From Shiella aurantiaca (GTDB taxonomy: Bacteria; Bacteroidota; Bacteroidia; Cytophagales; Cyclobacteriaceae), in the NCBI GenBank assembly GCA_030412945.1, contig JAUHJS010000002.1:260022-324021 (forward strand): a DNA stretch of 64,000 nt, in the 5' to 3' direction. The first letter of the stretch is position 1. Every line of letters begins with the position of its first letter. This document shows positions 63,318-64,000 of this stretch, piece after piece. The position numbers and the translations under genes were made by a program. The notes below the pieces were generated by a model. It searched no databases. It saw only the letters and a program-made list of their open reading frames with translations, and was not told the DNA's origin.

Positions 63318-63348
63318 CAAAGGTAAAATAATGTGCAGCTTTTTACCT
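63318..63348 (-). promoter_or_regulatory. Promoter -7 box within a palindrome upstream of the WG-repeat gene
   Basis: On the minus strand 63325-63318 reads TACCTTTG (exact TAnnTTTG). The same bases belong to an 8-base inverted repeat, AGGTAAAA (63321-63328) and TTTTACCT (63341-63348), with a 12-base spacer. A short hairpin TAGCG-AAA-CGCTA (63348-63360) follows. The overlap with the -7 box suggests a possible operator. Confidence 0.5.
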
Positions 63349-63371
63349 AGCGAAACGCTAAACGGAGGCAT

Positions 63372-64000
63372 TTATTTTTGTAAGCCCCAGATGAGGATAT
63401 CATCGGTTTGTTCGTGGCCGGCCTTCCATTGGTCCATGGTGCGGGTAAGTACTTTCTTTTGCTCCTCTACCGGAAGGTAGGCGATTTCTTTTAGTAAGTT
63501 TTTGAAGCGCTTTACCATGAATTTTTTATCCTGCTTACCGCCAAACTGGTCAGCATAGCCATCGGTGGTGAGGTAGAAATTGGTACCCTTGGTGTAGGGG
63601 ATTTCTTGTAGGGTAAAGGTATTGTTGTAGTCTTTGGTAGACCCACCAATAGCATGCCTGTCGCCTTTTATTTCTTGCACCTGCCCATCGGCTACAATAA
63701 AAAGCGGGCGTTTGGCTCCGGCAAAAAGTACTTTTTTTTCCTTCTTATCGAATACACAGAGGCACATATCCATACCATCGCGGTTGCGTAGGTCGGTGTC
63801 ATCACTCTTTAAGGCATTGATGATCCCTCGATTGATTTCTTGCAAGATTACGGCCGGATCGGTGATGCCTTTTTCTTTTACGGTTTGGTTCAAGAGGCTA
63901 TAGCCAATCATCGACATAAAAGCCCCAGGTACTCCATGGCCTGTACAATCCACTACGGCTACTAGGTATTTGTCGTCCGACTGGCTGGTCCAATAAAAAT
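63372..64000 (-). CDS. SpoIIE-family serine phosphatase, 5' part outside window
   Basis: The C-terminal ~210 residues of a SpoIIE/PPM phosphatase; the frame is open to the window edge, so the N-terminal sensor part is missing. Well conserved motifs are VAVVDCTGHGVPGAFMSMIGYSLL, a YLTTDGYADQFGGKQDKKF segment with a metal-binding Asp, and the final EQTDDILIWG. In Bacteroidota such domains usually follow TPR, GAF or 7TM sensor regions. It may antagonise an anti-sigma or anti-anti-sigma kinase; the partner is not in the window. Compare the divergent stand-alone copy at 8973-9710. Confidence 0.92.
   Translation of the reverse strand, partial: FYWTSQSDDKYLVAVVDCTGHGVPGAFMSMIGYSLLNQTVKEKGITDPAVILQEINRGIINALKSDDTDLRNRDGMDMCLCVFDKKEKKVLFAGAKRPLFIVADGQVQEIKGDRHAIGGSTKDYNNTFTLQEIPYTKGTNFYLTTDGYADQFGGKQDKKFMVKRFKNLLKEIAYLPVEEQKKVLTRTMDQWKAGHEQTDDILIWGLQK

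Overview
The window looks like a chromosomal segment of a Bacteroidota bacterium, probably of the Cytophagales type. The main reasons are: three type IX secretion system (T9SS) components (SprA, PorU, PorV); several families largely confined to this phylum (DUF4292, DUF4837, DUF1599, BT_3928-type DoxX proteins, acidic-linker TonB, WG-repeat proteins); a bacillithiol glycosyltransferase (BshA); the short-chain-dehydrogenase type of threonine dehydrogenase; promoters of the phylum's TTG-N19/20-TAnnTTTG form; and weak or absent Shine-Dalgarno sequences. Gene density is high. I saw no insertion sequences, phage genes, CRISPR arrays, rRNA or tRNA genes. The only gene-poor stretch over 300 bases is 9902-10397.

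Layout. 1-911: 3' part of a Tyr/Gly/Trp-rich then Ser/Arg-rich protein. 936-7.8 kb: a FadL-like porin, then a minus-strand set (DUF1599, DoxX, shikimate kinase) divergent from folP-cdaA, and a bidirectional terminator facing kbl. 7.6-9 kb: kbl and an SDR threonine dehydrogenase, divergently placed, which together form the threonine-to-glycine route. 9-9.9 kb: a divergent SpoIIE-like phosphatase with a small lipoprotein-like gene. 10.4-22.3 kb: a plus-strand run for cell envelope and housekeeping (enoyl-CoA hydratase, flippase, dUTPase, sugar nucleotidyltransferase, TPR protein, DUF4292 lipoprotein, EnvC-like protein, TatA, GatA, MltD-like transglycosylase, DUF4837 lipoprotein). 22.3-34.8 kb: malic enzyme-ruvA-sprA-gcvH-vanZ-tonB-tonB.

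34.8-40 kb (minus strand): yicC, a 1076-residue pseudo-peptidase/propeller/barrel protein and an FAD oxidoreductase. 40.1-48.5 kb (plus): MBL hydrolase, phosphatidylserine synthase, porU, porV, an M16-like protein without its zinc motif, a YdeI-type protein and Dps. 48.6-57 kb (minus): a VWA / AAA ATPase / AlbA_2 operon of unknown role, an NRDE (TANGO2) protein, bshA, and a GH3-beta-lactamase fusion. 57.2-61.1 kb (plus): a small membrane protein, mutL and two tandem rhomboid proteases. 61.1-64 kb (minus): a WG-repeat protein and a SpoIIE phosphatase that runs off the window.

The strongest theme is the outer envelope: secretion (SprA, PorU, PorV), TonB energy coupling, peptidoglycan turnover (EnvC-like, MltD, GH3) and lipoproteins. 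I do not see a clear new defence or mobile system. The items most worth a second look are the VWA/AAA/AlbA_2 operon, the structured dps intergenic region at 48468-48611, and the catalytically degenerate proteins beside T9SS genes (M16-like, 1076-residue protein).
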